64,000 nt of DNA, from positions 1 to 64,000 of the forward strand of contig NC_052620.1 in assembly GCF_016545825.1 (NCBI RefSeq). Direction: 5' to 3'. The notes beneath the pieces were generated by a model, which made no database searches, was not told the origin of the DNA, and was given only the letters and a program-made list of their open reading frames with translations. The first letter of the stretch is position 1. Each line of letters starts with the position of its first letter. The position numbers were made by a program, and so were the translations under genes. Shown piece by piece: positions 35,649-46,689 of this stretch. This stretch comes from Eucalyptus grandis. Taxonomy: Eukaryota; Streptophyta; Magnoliopsida; Myrtales; Myrtaceae.

Positions 35649-36257
35649 CTACTCCTCGACTTTACGCTCCTTTCCCTTCGATGCTGCTGCTCCCACAGTC
35701 GATTTTCGCTTCACGGGTAAGCCAAAATATTCCTCCATTGTTTTCGCGAAGAAGGGAAAATTAGGTTCATCATCCTGATCGCAAAACTCCTTGATTATCT
35801 GGGGAGTGGTTTTTCCACTGGAAAGCTCGTGAGTATTCTCTCCGCTGTCGTCGTCTCTCGATCCATTCTTGGGTGCGGCCGGCAACTGTGTGGAATGATT
35901 TTGTTGTTGCTGTGCCGCGGTGGAGGAGCCAGGTTTCGTCGAGACCTTTCCCTTCGATGCTGTTGCTTCGACAGTCGATTTTGGCTTCACAGGTGAGCCA
36001 AAATATTCCTCCTTTGTTTCAGCGACCCAGGGAAAATTAGGCTCATCATCATCCTGATCCCAAAACTGCATGATCATCTGGCGAGTGGTTTTTCTACTGA
36101 AAAGCTCGTGAGTATTCTCTCCACTGCCATCGTCTCTCGATCCGCTCTCGGGCGTGGCCGGCAATTGTGTCGAATGATTTTGTTGTTGTGGTACCGCGGT
36201 GGAGGAGCCGGGTTTTGTCGAGAAGTCGTCTCCAGAATGCGAGTTGTTCAGAGACAT
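35649..36257 (-). CDS. Unrecognised protein with two tandem ~93-residue modules
   Basis: Intact 202-residue frame from ATG 36257. After 12 N-terminal residues, unit 1 (13-105) and unit 2 (106-197) are near copies: STKPGSSTA, Gln-rich stretch with NHSTQLPA, GSRDD(G/D)SGENTHEL, then an acidic QDD(D)EPNFP block, EEYFG, PVK and ending in ASKGK. The matching DNA units (36221-35943 and 35942-35667) are also near-identical, so this is a recent internal duplication. The protein is hydrophilic, Ser/Asp/Glu-rich and probably mostly disordered; the conserved core is DEPNFP..A.T.EEYFG. No signal peptide or membrane segment. I know no named family with this core. TATA box upstream on the same strand. The open frame across both units argues that it was recently coding. 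Confidence 0.65.
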   Translation of the reverse strand: MSLNNSHSGDDFSTKPGSSTAVPQQQNHSTQLPATPESGSRDDGSGENTHELFSRKTTRQMIMQFWDQDDDEPNFPWVAETKEEYFGSPVKPKSTVEATASKGKVSTKPGSSTAAQQQQNHSTQLPAAPKNGSRDDDSGENTHELSSGKTTPQIIKEFCDQDDEPNFPFFAKTMEEYFGLPVKRKSTVGAAASKGKERKVEE

Positions 36258-36323
36258 GATTAACTGAAAGAATGTAGCTATGGAGTATATGAAAAATTCT
36301 CTTTCTTTGGTGGTTTGGGGGGG

Positions 36324-36332
36324 ATTATATAC
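36324..36332 (-). promoter_or_regulatory. TATA box of the repeat-module gene
   Basis: Minus strand reads GGTATATAATCC, with the TATATAA core about 70 bp before the ATG at 36257, a normal plant core-promoter distance. Polypurine/polypyrimidine sequence lies between. Confidence 0.6.
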
Positions 36333-36339
36333 CCAGACT

Positions 36340-37595
36340 ACATGATTCCTAAATCTAATAGGTAAAGGTTTTCTAATCTAGTTATGAAGCCTAGTACAAG
36401 TCGCTCTTTAAGTGTTTGAAGTCTTTATTGGTTTAAAAAACTTAACTGGATAAGGGATTTTTTCGGTTGTGCTTATCGCATACTTTGATATATTAAAATT
36501 GGACTCTTTCTCACTTAACATATTGATTGTTATTGTTTGCAAGAAAGGATCCACTGAAATAAATAAGTTCCAAAGGGGTGGAGTCCTAGTTCAAGCCCAA
36601 TTTTGTCTATTAGAAGTCGCATATAAAGGAATTTTAATATATTACCTTTCGATCCTAAACAGAATAAGGTTTGTTTCTTTTTATCCCTTCTTTCTGGCGA
36701 GGTGCTGGAGCTCTTCTAAAGTCAGGTGCAAGGTGCTGGAACTCTTCTTTATTAACAGGAATTCTGCTGATTGACGGTCCGAGTTCACCTGGCTCTAGCA
36801 AAAACGGGGGAATGGCAAAGGACAGCAGAAAGTGATGTTGAAGTTTCTTCTGAATAGTTTACGTGGAAGGCAAGAAACGATCTGCTTCCTGGTCAAGCTA
36901 CTGCTCCCATGGAGCATGTTATTAGATCGATTGAATTTTAACTTAACATCGATTTGAAGGCAATTGATGTTGAGTTATCTTTTTCCTTTCAAAATGAATT
37001 AGTTGATTTAGTAAAATCAAAGACAATTTAAGCCAAATCGGATTCCTCTAAAATAGGGGCAACAAATGAATAGACTCGTTAAAACATGAAAAGACTCTAG
37101 CGAAAAAATGTATGCGTTCAAATTGATTGGCGCGGAATATTGAATTTGATATAATATGAATCAGTGCATGGTCAGGATATTTTAAATAATAAAGAATAAC
37201 AAAACTAAAAATGGATAACTCCATAGTTTAACATGCATAACTTCACTTTCTGACTAAATATAAACCAAGAGAGGTGCGCATGTTGAGTTGTGCCGTGATC
37301 TCTCTTCTTCTTCTTCTTTTCCAGTGGATGGAGGCCTCTCTGGGATGTCTAGCGCCGTCGACAGTGATGGCGACGCGAATACGATGTTTCAGTCCCCCAC
37401 AATTGTCGTATGAAAATTTGATTGCGTAGATTTCGAATGCAATTGCACTTACTGTAGCTTTCAAGGCTGTGGTCCACTTTCCATTGGAAATACAAGCGCG
37501 GCCGGACCACAAACACCGCACTCTTCTTTCACATGAATAATTGCCTTCATATGAAAACGAGGCGCCTGAAGTAAAAACAAGCTCGGAAGACTGCG
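36340..37595. other. Intergenic sequence, including 3' flank of the split LFS-like pseudogene
   Basis: No gene recognised. A minus-strand ORF at 37243-37599 has Cys- and Arg-rich content without a known domain and probably lies in the 3' flank of the pseudogene whose stop codon is at 37596-37598. Confidence 0.45.
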
Positions 37596-37640
37596 TCACA
37601 TCACAGTGATGGAATCCTCCATCTTCTTAGACATGCCTTG
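37596..37640 (-). pseudogene. LFS-like pseudogene, C-terminal piece cut off by Copia element 1
   Basis: Minus strand reads GMSKKMEDSITVM and then TGA at 37596-37598. Joined to the sequence on the far side of element 1 (ending KFEVGLQG) this completes a Bet v 1-fold protein like plant lachrymatory factor synthase homologues. The TSD CCTTG (37636-37640) belongs to the insertion. Confidence 0.75.
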
Positions 37641-38067
37641 TGTTGGGAATAACGGATCCCCGAAAATCGGATTCGACACTCAATCGAACCCCTAAATCAA
37701 TGCGGAAGACGAAGCCCGGGAAAAACACGTATCACCGATCGTAAAACACACCATGGATTCGAGCGTACCTTGTTAGCCACAGATTAGACACCGACGCCGA
37801 TAAGAGGAAGAGAATTTGTCCCTTATTCGATCCGATGACGCCTTGAAGAGAAGACAGTGTCGCCGTTTGCTTACTGTTTGTTTTGGGAGGGAGAGAGCGT
37901 TGGAGAGAAGAAGACGTACGTTCATTATCCAAAGGGTGTCATCTCTCTCTCTCTCTCTCCTTCCTTTTATACCTTCCCCCATCCACGGGCCCTATTCCCG
38001 TGGGCCGGGCCTTTTGGGCCCGGCATGGGCGGACGGGCCTTAAGCCCATCACCAATTAAAACCATCA
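37641..38067 (-). repeat. Element 1 LTR (3' LTR)
   Basis: 427 bp, with (CT)n, a minus-strand TATAAAAGG core promoter box (about 37964-37972), and a GC-rich palindromic block with GGGCC/GGCCC repeats near 37986-38030. TG...CA ends. Confidence 0.93.
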
Positions 38068-39224
38068 TCTCCCACTCACACATGGTGGTCTGAACATGAT
38101 TCTCTTTACCTCTCTTCAACATTCATACCGGTGAATAATCCGTGCGACTAGCATACTTTGAGAGCTCGTTGCTATACATCTGTTAGGAATATATAACAGC
38201 TCATAATGGGCGTCACACTCCGAGTAGATTTAGTATGCAGTACCCTAGATCGATCGATCACATTTATATCTCTCTTAATCTCTTTTAAACAATGATATAT
38301 ATATTGTATTCACAATTATGATTATCCCAAAGACAGTCATAATTGGTTAACCGGTGAATACAAAACTACAATGTGATTCTCCAAAATCGATCTTCCTCTT
38401 TCCTTCAAACTCTCAATTTCAGTTCAGCTTGCTTTTCTAGAAATGTCCCATTAGATCAAATCAACTCATGACCATTGGCAACATCCTAAGATAGCAAACA
38501 CTAAATAGAAATCTTGAGAATAAGTAAGAGTCATGAGGGGACTAAAAATTGAGGAACTCTTTTCCTCAAGAGCCTGATACGACATAAAAGTTGAGATCAA
38601 ACTCTTGCCTCTCTTATTGGTCGTCTCATGCATACGTAGTATGAAACACGTATTACGGTATTAACTCCTTTCCCATGAAGCGTATGTCTATACCTTTCAA
38701 TACCGTACAGATGATAGTTCAGACATACCCAATGTCTAACTTGAGTTCACTTATCTACTCATTCACAAAATTCATCAGAACTCACATCTGACATTATAGA
38801 CAGATAAATTAAAATATGTGGGTTATTTTACTTTCAGACATAGTAAGTATTATGTCCTCATCTTAACACTTAGTTAAGGCGACATACATATTTTAAGCTT
38901 GAGCTCTCGATTATCACCTAGATAATAAGCTTAAAAACAGTCTCATCTCTATTTATCACACAAGTAAATAGAGGCGATTACCCGTGTGAGTGGGCTAATC
39001 TTTTATCTGTCCGACATACTTTCTCAACTTAAAGTAATGCACTGAGCATTAAGATGCATAAAGATCAAACTAAGATTCATAGGCATTAATGATGAAAAAC
39101 ACAAATTCATCAAATGTGAACACTTAGGGAAATTACAATCCAGTACATCAGACTCTACGCAATCCTAGAGATTTCACATGGCCACAAAACACATTTCTAG
39201 GTATTGGCTTTGTTATAGGATATG

Positions 39225-39660
39225 CTACCATTCTATGCGTAGTATGTACTCTAAGTTCATATCCTTTCGTGCAATCATATCCTTGACAAAAGTATACTTG
39301 GTATCTATATGTTTGGTCTTGCCATGATATTTTGGATCTTTGGTGTACACTTTCGCTGCTTGGCTATCACAGTTAACCAATAACAAATCTGCAGCACTTC
39401 CAATAACCACCTAAATGATCCAATAATTTCTTAAGCCAAACATCTTCTTATACTGCTGTTGATAATGCCACGAACTCAGTTTCCATCGTGGACAAGGCTA
39501 TACACTTTTGTTTCTTACTGCTCCAACATATAGTGCCATTATTCGGTACAAACCCAGAGGTAGATTTCCTTTCATTTAAATCTCCTCCCCAATCAGCATC
39601 AGAATAGCCTTAGAGTCGCAGATCCTTTCCTTAATAACTAAACGTATAATCAGCAGTCCC
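39225..39660 (-). pseudogene. Element 1 RNase H region (broken)
   Basis: Minus-strand frames give GYSDADWGGDLNERKSTSG, then WSSKKQKCIALSTMETEFVA, the Copia RNase H, which removes the RNA template strand. Stops and shifts separate it from the downstream piece at 39225-39410 (GKTKHIDTKYTFVKD), the end of the polyprotein. Confidence 0.75.
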
Positions 39661-39901
39661 CTTTAGATACCTTAGTATTCTTTTAACGGCTTTCCAACGT
39701 GCTTGACCTGGATTGGATTGGTATCTACTCACCATTCCAACTGCAAAACATAAGTCAGGTCTTGTACACATCATAGCGTACATCAAGCTCCCAACAGCAC
39801 TAACATAAGGAACATATTTCGTTTGTTCCTTCTCTTATAGAGTCCTTGGACACAGTCTATGGCTCAATCCTTCACCTTTCGCAATAGGAGTGTCTATAGG
39901 T

Positions 39902-40852
39902 TTACATTCCCATATCCTTCAATTCAAAATTGGAAGACAACCAACTCTTGATAGTATTGACAAGTTCCATATTGCTTCCGGCAATTAGTATATCATCAAC
40001 ATATAATGATATGATCACAAATTGATCCTTGGATCTTTTGATATATACATAATGATCCTCATCTATCATTGTAAAATCATATGCCATTATGACATTATGA
40101 AATCGTATATACCATTGTCTTGACGACTACTTAAGACCATATATCGACCTCAAAAGTCGACATACCTTTTATTCTTGGCCTTTCACTATGAAACCAGCAG
40201 GTTGTTCCATATATGCTCCTTCCTCTAATTCTCCATTGAGGAAAGCAGTTTTTATATCCATTTGATGTAACTCAAGATCCAGACTAGCCACTATTGCCAG
40301 AATAATGCGAATCGAGGTAAATCTCACTACAGGAGAAAACGTATTTTCATAATCAATTCCTTCATGTTGATTATACCCCTTCGCCACAAGGCGAGCCTTA
40401 TGCCTTTCAATCGAGCCATCAGCCTTTCGCTTTATTTTGAGAACCCACTTGTTCCCAATAGCTCTGCGTCCTTTTAGAAGATCAACCAGTTCCCAGACTT
40501 GGTTTGATTTCATTGACTCAATTTCCTCTTCCATTGCATTAATCCATTTTTCCTTACTAGGGAAATTCAAAGCCTCATTAATATTTCTTGGCTCATCCTC
40601 ATCTTGTGGAGCAACCATAAAAGTTTCCCCTTCAATGTCAAAACGTCGATGGGGAATGCTTTGGCGACTTGTTCGCCGTATGGGAGATTGTACACTTTGC
40701 ACATCATTCCCCATCATGCTCCCACTTGGATTAGGTAATGATGATGTCGTCTCATCATGCGGTTGCAATTGAGAATGAGTTGAATTCAATTCATCACTTC
40801 TCATATTACTCCCACTTAGATGAACTCCATTAATATCATTATCTTGATCCAA
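39902..40852 (-). pseudogene. Element 1 reverse transcriptase (broken)
   Basis: Frame 40169-40852 carries the start of RVT_2: WINAMEEEIESMKSNQVWEL, NKWVLKIKRKADGSIERHKA, LVAKGYNQHEGIDY and HQMDIKTAFLNGELEE. A shift separates it from 39902-40087, which holds the catalytic SLYVDDILIAG (YVDD at about 39992-40003). The enzyme would make cDNA from element RNA; here it cannot be produced in one piece. Confidence 0.85.
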
Positions 40853-42296
40853 TGTTTCAAATAGGGGTAATCTTCCCCTATTTCGCCCTTCTTAGGAAAT
40901 TCATCCACTAAGAATGTGACATCCCGTGATTCAAATTCAGTTATACTTCCACTTTCCTGCTCACCTACGAACACATACACTTTCGAGTGTTCGGAGTATC
41001 TCATTAAAATACTCTTCTTTCTTTTAGGACCCAATTTCCCAAACTTGTGAGAGGACTTATGAGTATAGGCAGTACAACCCCATGGCTTAAGAAAACTTAA
41101 GTCCGGTTTTCTACCTGTCCATAACTCATATGGAGTGGAACTAACTGATTTGGAAGGCATCCAGTTAAGTATATATGCAGCAGTTAATAACGAATCACTC
41201 CAAAAGGTGATAGGTAAGTTAGCATGCGCTATCATGGACCTAACCATTTCCGTTAGGGTTCTGTTTCTTCTCTTTGCAACATCATTTTGTTGAGGAGTAT
41301 ATGGAATAGACAACTGTCTTTCTATTCCTTTTTCATCACATAATTTTCTGAACTCATCAGATAAATATTCTCGACCTCGATCGGATCTAAATACTTTTAT
41401 TTTCTTGTCTAATTGATTTTCAACCAAGTTCATAAGCCTTTTGAAACAACATAATGCTTCAGATTTATGAGAAATTAAATAGACATATCCGAATCGAGTA
41501 TAATCATCTATTAAAAGTGATGAAGTAAACAGTCCCATGCCTTCCTCTCACATTTATTGAACCACAAACGTCAAAATGGATTAAATGCAGAGGAATGTCA
41601 GCTCTTTTACCTTTTCCAAATGGTTTCCTTATCATTTTTCCTTCTAGGCAATGCTTACATATGGACAAATCGACTTTTTCAATATTGCCCAACAAGCCCT
41701 CTTTGACTAGTCTATTCATATGTTGTTGGCCAATATGATCAAGTCAATCATGCCACACATTCACATCATTATCACATGAAGTAAAAGACGTGAAACAAGG
41801 GAATAACATATTGACATCACCACAGTCAACATTCAGTACAATAAAACCATCCAGAAAGTGACCACAACCATAGTATTTTGTATCTAAACACAAATCTACA
41901 CCTCTATTATGGAAGTTCATATAAAAAAAAAAAGTTTAACCAACACCAAAACAGACGTTAAATTTCGACGAATCTCTAGAGCATATGGAACGTCATGTAG
42001 GAACAAGATGCGTCCACCACGCATGTTCAATTGGCAGGTGCCAATCCCTTTAACTTCATTTCTGGAGTTATATCCCACATAGATCCACTTAGTTCCAGTC
42101 GGTATCGTCGGAATTCCATGAAGGATTCTCTATCCTTCGCTACATGGTCTGTCTTTCCTAAATCTAAAGTCCACAAAGGATTGGATTCAGCCAATAATTT
42201 AGAACTCGACACATAATCCAAGTTCTCAAATGTACAAGAGGTGTTTACTTTTTTCGGCTCATAACAGTTGCGAGCATAATGACCTTTTCTTGTCAC
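40816..42296 (-). pseudogene. Element 1 zinc knuckle, protease and integrase (broken)
   Basis: The right end (42027-42296) holds GHYARNC from a gag zinc knuckle and the protease site, degraded from DSGAT to DLGKT. Next, 41504-41719 has the pre-integrase CKHCLEGKM and HFDVCG, then 40816-41538 has the integrase core with RSDRGREY and, in place of the catalytic Glu in [11 protein letters not shown], a Lys (NDVAKRRNRTL). The protease and integrase active sites have both lost key residues and the reading frame is interrupted, so transposition by its own proteins is not possible. Confidence 0.85.
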
Positions 42297-42402
42297 AATT
42301 ATAACACCTCACACTTGACTTTTTCTTCACTTGAGGACGCTTTCCTCTTTTGTGTTGGTTAACTCTTGATTTCTTACAACAAGGACTTGATCCTTTGCAT
42401 TC

Positions 42403-43651
42403 CTACATATTGAACGAATCAATACGCTTGCGCTTAGAGCTCAAAGCCCTTTCTGAGCTAGGACCAGCATAGCCAATGTCTATTTTCGGCTCAAATGCCG
42501 ATAGACAGTCCTCTACTAGCTCAAGGTGGCGCACAACATCCTTAAGATCTTCCATAACATGGTCAAGAGCTTCTAGTGCTTCTTGCTTTTCCAGCACATA
42601 TTGAATCTTCATATTCAATATTTCACAATTGTTGCCGTTCACATCAGCAATTACGTTCTTAGTTGCTGAATCCATCAATTTGAACACATCAGACATATAT
42701 GCATGAATAATTAATGCCTATCATTTATGCATCCCTTTTGCACAGACCCATTATATTAATGAACAATTTCAAGTAAGGTTTTAGAATCAAAAGGTCACTA
42801 CGTTTCCAATCATCCTCCAAAAATCCAAACTTAAAACTATCATTAATATGATTGTCATATGCAAAATCAATTCTATGAAGCTACAAAAACTTCTAAACTA
42901 CCCACAGCTAATTACCCACATCAACCAGCAATAATAGAAAGCAACAGATAATTAATATCCAATAAAACAATAATGCTTTCAACATAATACAACAATCCAT
43001 TACACTAAGTAATATACACAGAAGAAAATATCAACATAGAAAAAGATATTCACACTCAATAACATCTCAAACTAATCTAAGAAATAAATAGGAAATGTCC
43101 TTCTAATCTATCGGTCAAAACATCGAGAAAAGCGAAGGCACATTTGCCAACCATGGAAAAACTTTTGGAGAGCTTTCATGTCACCACCAAGGCGCATTCA
43201 CTCTACACCATGTGGCGCTCAATCTAAGGGTTGAAGTTTTGGCCAACTCAATCCTATAGTACTATCTTACAAAAGCTTCCACTAGCCTCCTATAATCCGG
43301 GACCACGTTGACCTCCCATAGCCGATCTAACACTGCTTGCCATTCAGGTGGAAGAGTGTTCATCAAAGCCGGCATCTTCTCAAAATCCGGCATAAGATAA
43401 CCATTCCAGATAATTTCCTGTATCATCTGATTGACCTTGACCATGTGTGATACTAAATCACCATCAAGCCACCGATAATCAGCTAACTCTTTCATTAGCC
43501 TTTTCAGTCTAGCTCTTCCTTCATCCGTTCTCGGGATTGCAGGTATCCGTGCATAACGCATCATAGTTCCTGCAACAAATGCACAACTAAAATGGATCAC
43601 TTTTAATCCACAATAAACAAAATGGAAAATACATAATTTTCCATTATTCAT
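42403..43651 (-). pseudogene. Element 1 gag region (broken)
   Basis: 43262-43651 contains SHMVKVNQMIQEI and MNTLPPEWQAVLDRL, a Copia gag core (UBN2-like) that packages element RNA. An AT-rich non-coding gap (42700-43260) follows, then 42403-42696, a Leu/Glu-rich coiled-coil-like stretch ending before the zinc knuckle. Stops and the gap break the frame. Confidence 0.65.
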
Positions 43652-43699
43652 GCAACAAATGCAGAATAAAAAAATAGATTACTTCTAACCCACACAGAC

Positions 43700-44519
43700 A
43701 TAATTGAAAAAGAAACAATTTTTTTTTTTAATTTTTTTTTTCTGGTCAACGGTCAAAGTTAACGGTCAACGTTCAACGGTCGTCGGTCAACGGGTCAACG
43801 GTCATGTCGTCGGACCGGACGGACCAGTCGGGCCGGTCGGGCCGATCGGACCGGGTCGGACGAACCGACTGCACGTGCCGCGCGCGTGCGCGGGCTGACG
43901 TCATGCAGACGTCAGCCGGCACATGCCACGTGCGTGCCGGGCGTTTGCAAGTCGGGTCGGGTCAGGTCGCCGGTCGGGTTGCCCGGCCGGCCAACGGTCG
44001 TTGGCGCTAACGTCATCGATGACGTGATCCCAGCGGTTACCGACCGTTGGGTGACGTCATGCTGACGTTAGCACGCATCGGTCCGTCGACCGGCGAGTGC
44101 CGGTTCGCCGGCCGGTGGTGCGCACGCGCCGGTTCGCCGACCGGCGCGTGTGCCGCACGTGCTGGGTGATCCAGCGCTTCGGGCGCGTCGCGCCCACGCG
44201 GGTTCGCCGACCGGCGCGTGTGCCGCACGTGCTGGGTGATCCAGCGCTTCTGGGCGCGTCGCGCCCACGCGGCGGCTTCCGGCCACACGTGTGGGCGCGT
44301 GCGGCGTCTCCCGACGGCGCTCGACGTATCGCCAGACTCGTCTCGACGTTGCCTTTCTTCCTATGCCATTAGAATTCAATTTCGACTTACGAAAACTCAG
44401 AAAAATGGCCGAATAGCGCTCGGGTGTCGGGATTTCTCGCCCCGATCCGTATGGCTGAATTGCTTTTGCGAAAAATCAATAAAAAAAAAACGTCAAACAA
44501 GTCGGGAAAACGTGAACTA
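43700..44519 (-). other. Element 1 GC-rich leader with repeats
   Basis: The untranslated region between the primer site and gag is very GC-rich, with GGTCAACG repeats (about 43744-43810) and GTCGG(A/G)CCG clusters. A 70-bp unit is repeated in tandem at 44131-44200 and 44201-44271, with one extra base in copy 2. Overlapping ORFs in this stretch are composition artefacts. Confidence 0.7.
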
Positions 44520-44532
44520 GGGCTCATACCAA

Positions 44533-44957
44533 TGTTTGGAATAACGGATCCCCAAAAACTGGTTCGACACTCAATCGAACCCCTAAATCAATGCGGAAGA
44601 CGAAGCCCGGGAAAAACACGTATCACCGATCATAAAGCACACCACGGATTCGAGCGTGTACCTTATTAGCCACAGATTAGACACCGACGCCGATAAGAGG
44701 AAGAGAATTTGTCCCTTGTTCGATCCGATGACGCCTTCAAGAGAAGACAGTGTCGCCGTTTGCTTACTGTTTGTTTTTGGGAGGGAGAGAGCGTTGGAGA
44801 GAAGAAGACGTACGTTCATTATCCAAAGGGTGTCATCTCTCTCTCTCTCCTCCCTTTTATACCTTCCCCCATCCATGGGCCCTATTCCCGTGGGCCGGGC
44901 CTTTTGGGCCCAGCATGGGCGGACGGACCTTAAGCCCATCACCAATTAAAACCATCA
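44533..44957 (-). repeat. Element 1 LTR (5' LTR for the minus-strand element)
   Basis: 425 bp, matching 37641-38067 with few substitutions and a shorter (CT)n. The initiator-Met primer site adjoins it at 44520-44531. Confidence 0.93.
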
Positions 44958-45432
44958 CCTTGCAACCCCACCTCAAATTTCCTCACCAAATCTTCCAGCA
45001 CGCACCCTTCCGCCAGATCGACAGCGAACAACCACTCGATCCTACACCTGCCTTCGCTGTCTCCATTGCCAGAGATGACTTTGACCATCGACGCGTATGA
45101 AGTGAACCTGATGTTAGAGTTGACCATCTCGTAGCTTAATCTTCGTCCAAGCGGATCTACACTGATGAGTCGCTCCTTGGACCAGTTGATGGGGGCAATT
45201 CTCACCGGTGTCACTTGTGCCTCTGGACGAGAGGGAGAAGCTGGTGCAGTATCTCACGCAATCGGGCTCGCCGTTCTTGCTGTGGATGCCGTAGCAATCG
45301 GACAGCCTGGGAATTGTGGAGGTTGAAGAAGTCCACGAAGCGTGGCCATATCTGCTCTACACTGGCCTTTGTGACGCTCGTAGAGGCCTTGCCTTCCCAC
45401 CTGTAACCTAGTTGGGACCCCGTTTGATCCAT
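44958..45432 (-). pseudogene. Lachrymatory-factor-synthase-like (Bet v 1 fold) pseudogene, main part
   Basis: From ATG 45432: YRWEGKASTSVTKASVEQIW, then FVDFFNLH, and in other frames CYGIHSKNGEPDCVRYCTS, then VTPVRIAPINWSKERLISVD, SYEMVNSNIRFTSYASMVKV and EDLVRKFEVGLQG. This is the pattern of plant lachrymatory-factor-synthase-like proteins, a small Bet v 1/START-fold group of mostly unknown substrates. A deletion removes the HKW region (about 45314) and a second shift lies near 45240, so it was already damaged. Copia element 1 then cut off the last 13 or so codons, now at 37596-37640. Confidence 0.82.
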
Positions 45433-45907
45433 GTTTTGTTCCTCCTCTATGCCAAAACATGCACGAAGAGAGTAAATACACAGCTCATTTACACATACCC
45501 ATATATATACATAGCAAGATAATTAAACAAATTTTGTATGAGCAGGAGTAGGTAGAAAAAGCACATTTGGCATTGACTGATGTCTCTACGGCAACTATTT
45601 TAATGTTCGACAGAAATCGAGTAATAAATTCTTCAAACAAGAAACCTACAGGGTGCTTTGGCGAGGTTGTCGACGTAGAAAGTAGGGGGATTCAGTTGTC
45701 CTGATCAATTTAGGTATTGGTTGTAATATCTTTTCAAGAAAGTCGTTTTCACCGAAAATTAACCTTATGGTGTTAGACTTTTTATTTATTTTTCAGGTGA
45801 GTACAAGAGGGTACAAAATATTTTTGACAAATTAGACGAGGGAAACGAAATTTTTAAAAATAATATGTTTTCAACAGGAGTATTTTTTCTTTCGTATAAT
45901 TTTCTAG
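45433..45907. other. Gap between LFS-like pseudogene and methionyl-tRNA synthetase exon
   Basis: AT-rich with no recognised gene. Upstream exons of the methionyl-tRNA synthetase (HIGH-motif region) are not visible here. Confidence 0.5.
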
Positions 45908-46009
45908 AGTTTACAACACAGTACATGTTTGTGGGACTGATGAGTATGGGACTGCAACAGAGACTAAAGCCTTGGAGGAGAAGTGCACACCGCGGCAGAT
46001 TTGCGACAA
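45908..46009 (+). pseudogene. Methionyl-tRNA synthetase, exon a
   Basis: Starts after TTTCTAG and ends before GTAATT. Reads [20 protein letters not shown], then [14 protein letters not shown], matching the catalytic domain of eukaryotic cytosolic MetRS ([20 protein letters not shown]). MetRS charges tRNA-Met. This exon is intact, but the preceding exons with the ATP-binding HIGH motif are absent from the neighbourhood. Confidence 0.85.
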
Positions 46010-46359
46010 GTAATTATAATTTCTCATGATTTCTTTATATCATCGCCGTGTCACAAGAATGGAAGATGCTGTGAAATGCGTGAAAAGCATAATGAGTTTC
46101 TTCTTCTTAATTGGACATGTCTTCGGTAAAAAGATGGATGTGTTCTTTTAAAGGCATCCCAGGTTTTTTATGTTCTTGTTTGTGCACATGGTTTTGACAG
46201 CGGTGTTATCTTGGAAATATGGTGCAGTGGGTCACGGCATTCATCTCTGTAGGAGCGTTGTTGACGTGAAAATTCTTTTGTTTACATTCATTTTTTTTTT
46301 CCATAAAATTGATTTCTTATGAGATTTTTAGTTCTATCTTCTCTCCTGTCACGCCTCAG

Positions 46360-46557
46360 ATACCATGCTGTGCATAAGCAAGTCTGATTGGTTCAACATA
46401 AGCTTTGATAAGTTCGGACGTCCATCAACCCCACAGCAGACTGAAGTTTGCCAAGCTATTTCAAGAAATTGTTTGAGAACAATTGCCTTCTAAAGATCAA
46501 TCAATGTGAGAAGTGTCGAAAGGTTTTGAATCTGAGTTAATTGATCCTAGGTGTAAG
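46360..46557 (+). pseudogene. Methionyl-tRNA synthetase, exon b (frameshifted)
   Basis: After acceptor CCTCAG the frame reads YHAVHKQV, then with a 2-bp loss DWFNISFDKFGRPSTPQQTE, then VCQAI and, after a further shift, KKLFENNC and QCEKCRK, SELIDPRCK before a donor (AAG/GTACC). Compared with the family, the block between ENN and QCEKC (a zinc-binding region) is deleted. So the copy is a pseudogene with introns kept, a genomic duplicate rather than a retrocopy. Confidence 0.82.
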
Positions 46558-46689
46558 GTACCACACATTTTCACTAGGTTTTAAATTGTTCAGTATAGGC
46601 CATGCTTGTACAAGAGGCCATCTGCTATGCACTTTAATGAACTGTGAATGCGACACAGATTACTACTATTCAAGATGATATCAATGCCT

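Larger units (their letters stand above)
37641..44957 (-). mobile_element. Copia LTR retrotransposon, element 1 (TSD CCTTG)
   Basis: A full 7.3-kb element: LTRs at 37641-38067 and 44533-44957, both starting TGTT and ending ATCA, with target duplication CCTTG at 37636-37640 and 44958-44962. It is transcribed from right to left. The primer site TGGTATGAGCCC (44520-44531, minus) matches the 3' end of initiator-Met tRNA, and a polypurine tract (GAGTGGGAGA) lies just inside the left LTR. Domain order gag, protease, integrase, reverse transcriptase, RNase H gives the Copia superfamily. All protein frames are broken. LTR identity by eye is about 96 percent. Confidence 0.95.

Noticed and set aside
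37243..37599. Minus-strand 118-codon ORF beside element 1
   Set aside because: No recognised domain, and it overlaps the stop codon and 3' flank of the LFS-like pseudogene in another frame.
37732..38093. ORFs inside the LTR, repeated at 44583-45100
   Set aside because: The same ORFs occur in both LTR copies with frameshifts; LTRs are not coding.
43700..44520. ORFs in the leader of element 1
   Set aside because: They overlap on both strands and repeat with the 70-bp duplication; leader region of the retrotransposon.
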